Below are positions 8,881 to 10,921 of a DNA stretch of 10,921 bases, one piece after another. The notes under the pieces are model-generated. The model was not told the DNA's origin and did not search any database. It was given only the letters and a program-made list of their open reading frames with translations. A program made the position numbers and the translations under genes. The stretch spans positions 1-10,921 of the forward strand of contig JADNRV010000846.1 in the NCBI GenBank assembly GCA_015499995.1, in the 5' to 3' direction. The stretch is from Flammula alnicola. Lineage: Eukaryota > Basidiomycota > Agaricomycetes > Agaricales > Strophariaceae. Positions within the stretch are counted from its first letter, which is position 1. Every line of letters begins with the position of its first letter.

Positions 8881-9442
8881 GTAGAAGATGTTGATATCAT
8901 TTATCGATTTGTACGCGAATGATCATTCATCCATTTATCGAGTTCTTTAGAGTGGACGATGAGTAGTAGACCGTGACAATTTTCTTGTTATGAGAACATC
9001 TCAAGAACATTCTTGGTATCATTGACACGTATTTTTTTTTCGTATTACGCATGGGGGTTTTGCAATACCGAACAATTTTGGTCTTGGTATCATGCCATTG
9101 ACCTTTGTTGACCCAATGTTGACCTTTGGTTGACCTCTTTAATTCTCATTTGGCTTCTTCGAAGGTCCGGAGCCTTTAAGTTTAACTTTAAGATCTGCGG
9201 CGTTGTTTGGTGTTGTGTCAAATAGAAGACAATAGGCTCCCGGCCCAAGCCTTACTCACCGCTTTCCCCAATTGCAAAACGCCACTCGCAAAGTCTGCTG
9301 CTGACTCCTTTGTTCTGCAACCAGAACTACCGCCTTTTGTTCCAATCGTCGACTTTGTCTGTTATACCCAAGGCAATCTTCAGTCTTTTACGATCCTATC
9401 ATTCGTTTAACACCCTATTCATTCTGATACTTCAACTCAACA
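8881..9442 (+). other. 562-bp spacer: bHLH 3' flank and TFG1 5' region
   Basis: This is the only gap over 300 bp. It shows no convincing ORF, tRNA or snoRNA. It contains two CATTTATCGA copies (8899-8908, 8932-8941), a HSE-like GAACATTC (9005-9012), two TCTTGGTATCAT copies (9011-9022, 9082-9093), a T9 run at 9032-9040, the four TTGACC boxes listed separately, and paired CTTTAAG at 9174 and 9186. From about 9125 to the TFG1 start no ATG occurs, consistent with an ATG-free leader. Confidence 0.6.
9098..9135 (+). promoter_or_regulatory. Phased array of four TTGACC boxes upstream of TFG1
   Basis: TTGACC occurs at 9098-9103, 9108-9113, 9119-9124 and 9130-9135, with start-to-start spacings of 10, 11 and 11 bp, about one helical turn. 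Copies 1 and 3 are extended to TTGACCTTTG. The array lies about 310-345 bp before the TFG1 ATG, on the bHLH downstream side. Its binding factor is unknown; the reading as a factor-binding array is inference. Confidence 0.45.
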
Positions 9443-10921
9443 ATGGCTCCCAAGGCATCGATGGCTTTGCTCTTTCACCCGAAGAAAAAAGGGAAACCGG
9501 CCCCAGAAGCGCCTTCTCCGAAGGCAGTATCTTTCGACCCACGAAAGCCTCAACCTCCTCCACCACGAAAACAGAGGATGACGAAGAGGAACTCAAGCTT
9601 CCTGATGGACCTTACCAGGAATTTAGACTGCTATCTTCCGTGCTCAATGGCTGGAAATACGACGTTATGAAGTTTGACTCGCGCCGTCCGGTTGACATAT
9701 CTCGATGGACGCAACCAATCAAACTGAACAGGAAGGATCTACGACGAGATGAAGCGGCGACGAACGTAGTTCCAGAGGCGGTTGGACCTATGCTTGGACC
9801 TGATGGCAAACCTGTAATTGGGCGGATGGCAGGATGGTTATGGTTGACGCGGAAGGACGGCCAATCCAGGCGTCGAATGGGGCTGCAGGCCCGAGCAAGG
9901 ACAAAGGGAAGGCAGCTGCTGCGAAGAAACGGTTCCAGAGGAAGACGAGACAGGTGTTTTTCGTGCCAGAAGAGGTTCGGCAGATGAGGAGAGAAGAGAG
10001 ATACCCTTGGTGATGGAAGACTCGTCGCCAGAGCAGAACGAGGTGTGGACTGGCCAAATGGAGGACGTCAAAAAATCAGAAACACACGGGTTCTTCATGC
10101 CTGCTGCCAATGACGTCTTCAAGTTCGTGCCAGCGCACCGATGGTATAGTTCCAAAAACGACTTAAACATGATCTTCCTACGGACACCGCGAACGTGGAA
10201 TCCTTGGTATTAACCATGTCGTGTACGTTGTGGATATCACTGATGTTCCCTCTCCGAGCAGTATAATCTCAACCAGAAGCGCGACCCGCAAGCATGGCTG
10301 GCTAGTCGAAAAGGCAAAGGGCCGTCCTCTGCAACGGCTGCGATGTTTAAAGCTGAGGCCGAGGGACGATCCGTTCTGGTGGCTTCATTGGTTCACAGCA
10401 GCGGTCAAAGTTTGGGACCTGGAGGTCGCAAGCTGAAGACTGTAGACAGCGGCATGGACCATCTCTTTGACGACGATGAGGACGGGGATGATGGTGCGGC
10501 AAGGCGAAGAAAGAGAGAATTGGGCGAAGAGGGCGACCTGGATGAACAGGTATACGAGGAAGACTTTGCTGACGATGAAGAGAAAATGGACGTCGATGAG
10601 AATGATGAAGAGGCAAAAGAGACTGAGGTTTGTATTCATATCACAATCATGTTATGTGGTCTTTGACTCTGGACTTTGCAGGAGAGGCTCAAGAAAGAAT
10701 ATAAGACTGCCAACAAGCAGCGCGACACAGGTGTGGATGAATCTGAGGATGAAGAAGACGAACATCCTACGAGCAAGCAAGCCAAAGCCATGCAAAAGCT
10801 GATAAGAAATCGGGAAGGAAACGATGTATACGAATCCGACGAAGAAAAGAATCCTTATGCCACATCTGTCAGTATTGCGTTCGAATGCAACTTTCTCACT
10901 ACTGACTGATCTTTTCGTAGG
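9443..10921 (+). CDS. TFG1: TFIIF alpha subunit (TFG1/RAP74), 3' partial, frame broken by four 1-nt losses
   Basis: TFIIF is recruited with RNA polymerase II to promoters and helps initiation and elongation; this is its large subunit. The start MAPKASMALLFHPKKK fits fungal homologues. Conserved N-terminal-domain segments follow: LPDGPYQEFRLLSSVLNGWKY, VDISRWTQPIKLNRKDLRR, VFFVPEEVRQMRREERYPW, VMEDSS, ETHGFFMPAANDVFKFVPA, LNQKRDPQAWLA and AAMFKAEAEGR. An acidic region (HLFDDDEDGDD, YEEDFADDEEKMDVDE) and the KKEYKTANKQ block come next. Exons are about 9443-10206, 10262-10627, 10682-10867 and from 10921, with introns of 55, 54 and 53 nt; the C-terminal winged helix lies outside. These segments fall in different frames. 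The frame slips near 9568-9571, 9823, 10010 and 10148, each as if one base were missing. With four bases added, the first exon (764 nt) becomes a whole number of codons. I cannot tell assembly errors from a decayed copy. Confidence 0.85.
9566..9572 (+). other. TFG1 frame break 1
   Basis: Upstream, the frame reads PPPPRK from the start codon. Downstream, the conserved frame reads TEDDEEELKLPDG. The two meet at CGAAAACAG; one more A in the A4 run would join them. No GT..AG intron in the region fixes the frame without removing the conserved LPDGPYQ block. Confidence 0.75.
9820..9826 (+). other. TFG1 frame break 2
   Basis: The frame DGKPVIG ends at GGGCGGATGG, and the conserved frame continues as DGRMVMVDAEGRPIQ one base out. 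A single missing C after GGG explains it. Confidence 0.75.
10008..10013 (+). other. TFG1 frame break 3 (premature TGA)
   Basis: RREERYPW is followed at once by TGA (10011-10013), whereas the next frame reads VMEDSSPEQNEVW. The sequence TTGGTGATGG lacks one G compared with what the conserved YPWVMED string needs. Confidence 0.8.
10145..10152 (+). other. TFG1 frame break 4
   Basis: The frame PAHRWY runs into SSKND and on to a stop. The neighbouring frame, one base out, reads FQKRLKHDLPTDTANVESL, the usual continuation in this family. TATAGTTCC is short of one A. Confidence 0.75.

Noticed and set aside
8994..9012. Heat-shock element (GAA near 8994, GAACATTC at 9005-9012).
   Set aside because: Only one proper GAAnnTTC pair is present; the third unit does not match, and it lies closer to the bHLH 3' end than to a start codon.
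9032..9040. T9 run as a Pol III terminator.
   Set aside because: There is no upstream Pol III gene structure; short T runs are common in fungal spacers.
8881..9442. A snoRNA or tRNA hidden in the largest spacer.
   Set aside because: No paired C/D boxes, H/ACA hairpins or tRNA A/B boxes could be recognised by eye.
9527..9619. An intron from GTATCT (about 9527) to CCAG (9619) that would restore the TFG1 frame without any base loss.
   Set aside because: It keeps the frame but deletes the conserved LPDGPYQ segment, and it does not explain the three later frame breaks.
9310..9987. A single 225-residue ORF starting at 9310 as an independent protein.
   Set aside because: Its first part is leader DNA and out-of-frame TFG1 N-terminus, its middle is true TFG1, and its end is out of frame after break 2.

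Overview
The window looks like ordinary gene-dense nuclear DNA from a filamentous basidiomycete, most likely a mushroom-forming agaricomycete. The evidence is six closely packed protein genes split by about 22 very short introns (47-72 nt). Most introns have GT..AG borders and CTNAC-like branch points 10-20 nt before the acceptor. The deduced proteins also resemble basidiomycete versions of conserved eukaryotic families. I see no rRNA, tRNA, CRISPR array, transposon or clear mobile element.

Layout: the left third is read on the minus strand. It holds a BFR1-like coiled-coil protein (3' end beyond the left edge), the H/ACA snoRNP core protein NHP2, and a JMJD7-type JmjC oxygenase. A 242-bp divergent promoter (about 3537-3778) then switches direction. 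The right two thirds are read on the plus strand: ELG1 (ATAD5), the large subunit of the RFC-like PCNA unloader; a Ser/Pro-rich bHLH transcription factor; and TFG1, the alpha (RAP74) subunit of TFIIF, which runs off the right edge. All exon junctions were placed by hand from reading-frame continuity, splice signals and family resemblance.

The genes do not form a cluster with one function. They are housekeeping or regulatory genes for mRNP/translation (BFR1), pseudouridylation and telomerase RNP (NHP2), protein lysyl hydroxylation (JMJD7), replication-fork maintenance (ELG1) and transcription (bHLH, TFG1). I found no undescribed multi-gene system.

The points that deserve a second look are local. 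TFG1 carries four separate one-base losses that break its frame although the protein is otherwise well conserved. One JMJD7 intron has a GA instead of a GT donor. The bHLH protein carries six RRxS (PKA-type) sites. ELG1 has two PIP-like and three SUMO-interaction-like motifs near its N-terminus. A helically phased array of four TTGACC boxes lies upstream of TFG1. Several introns have competing or frame-neutral splice choices.
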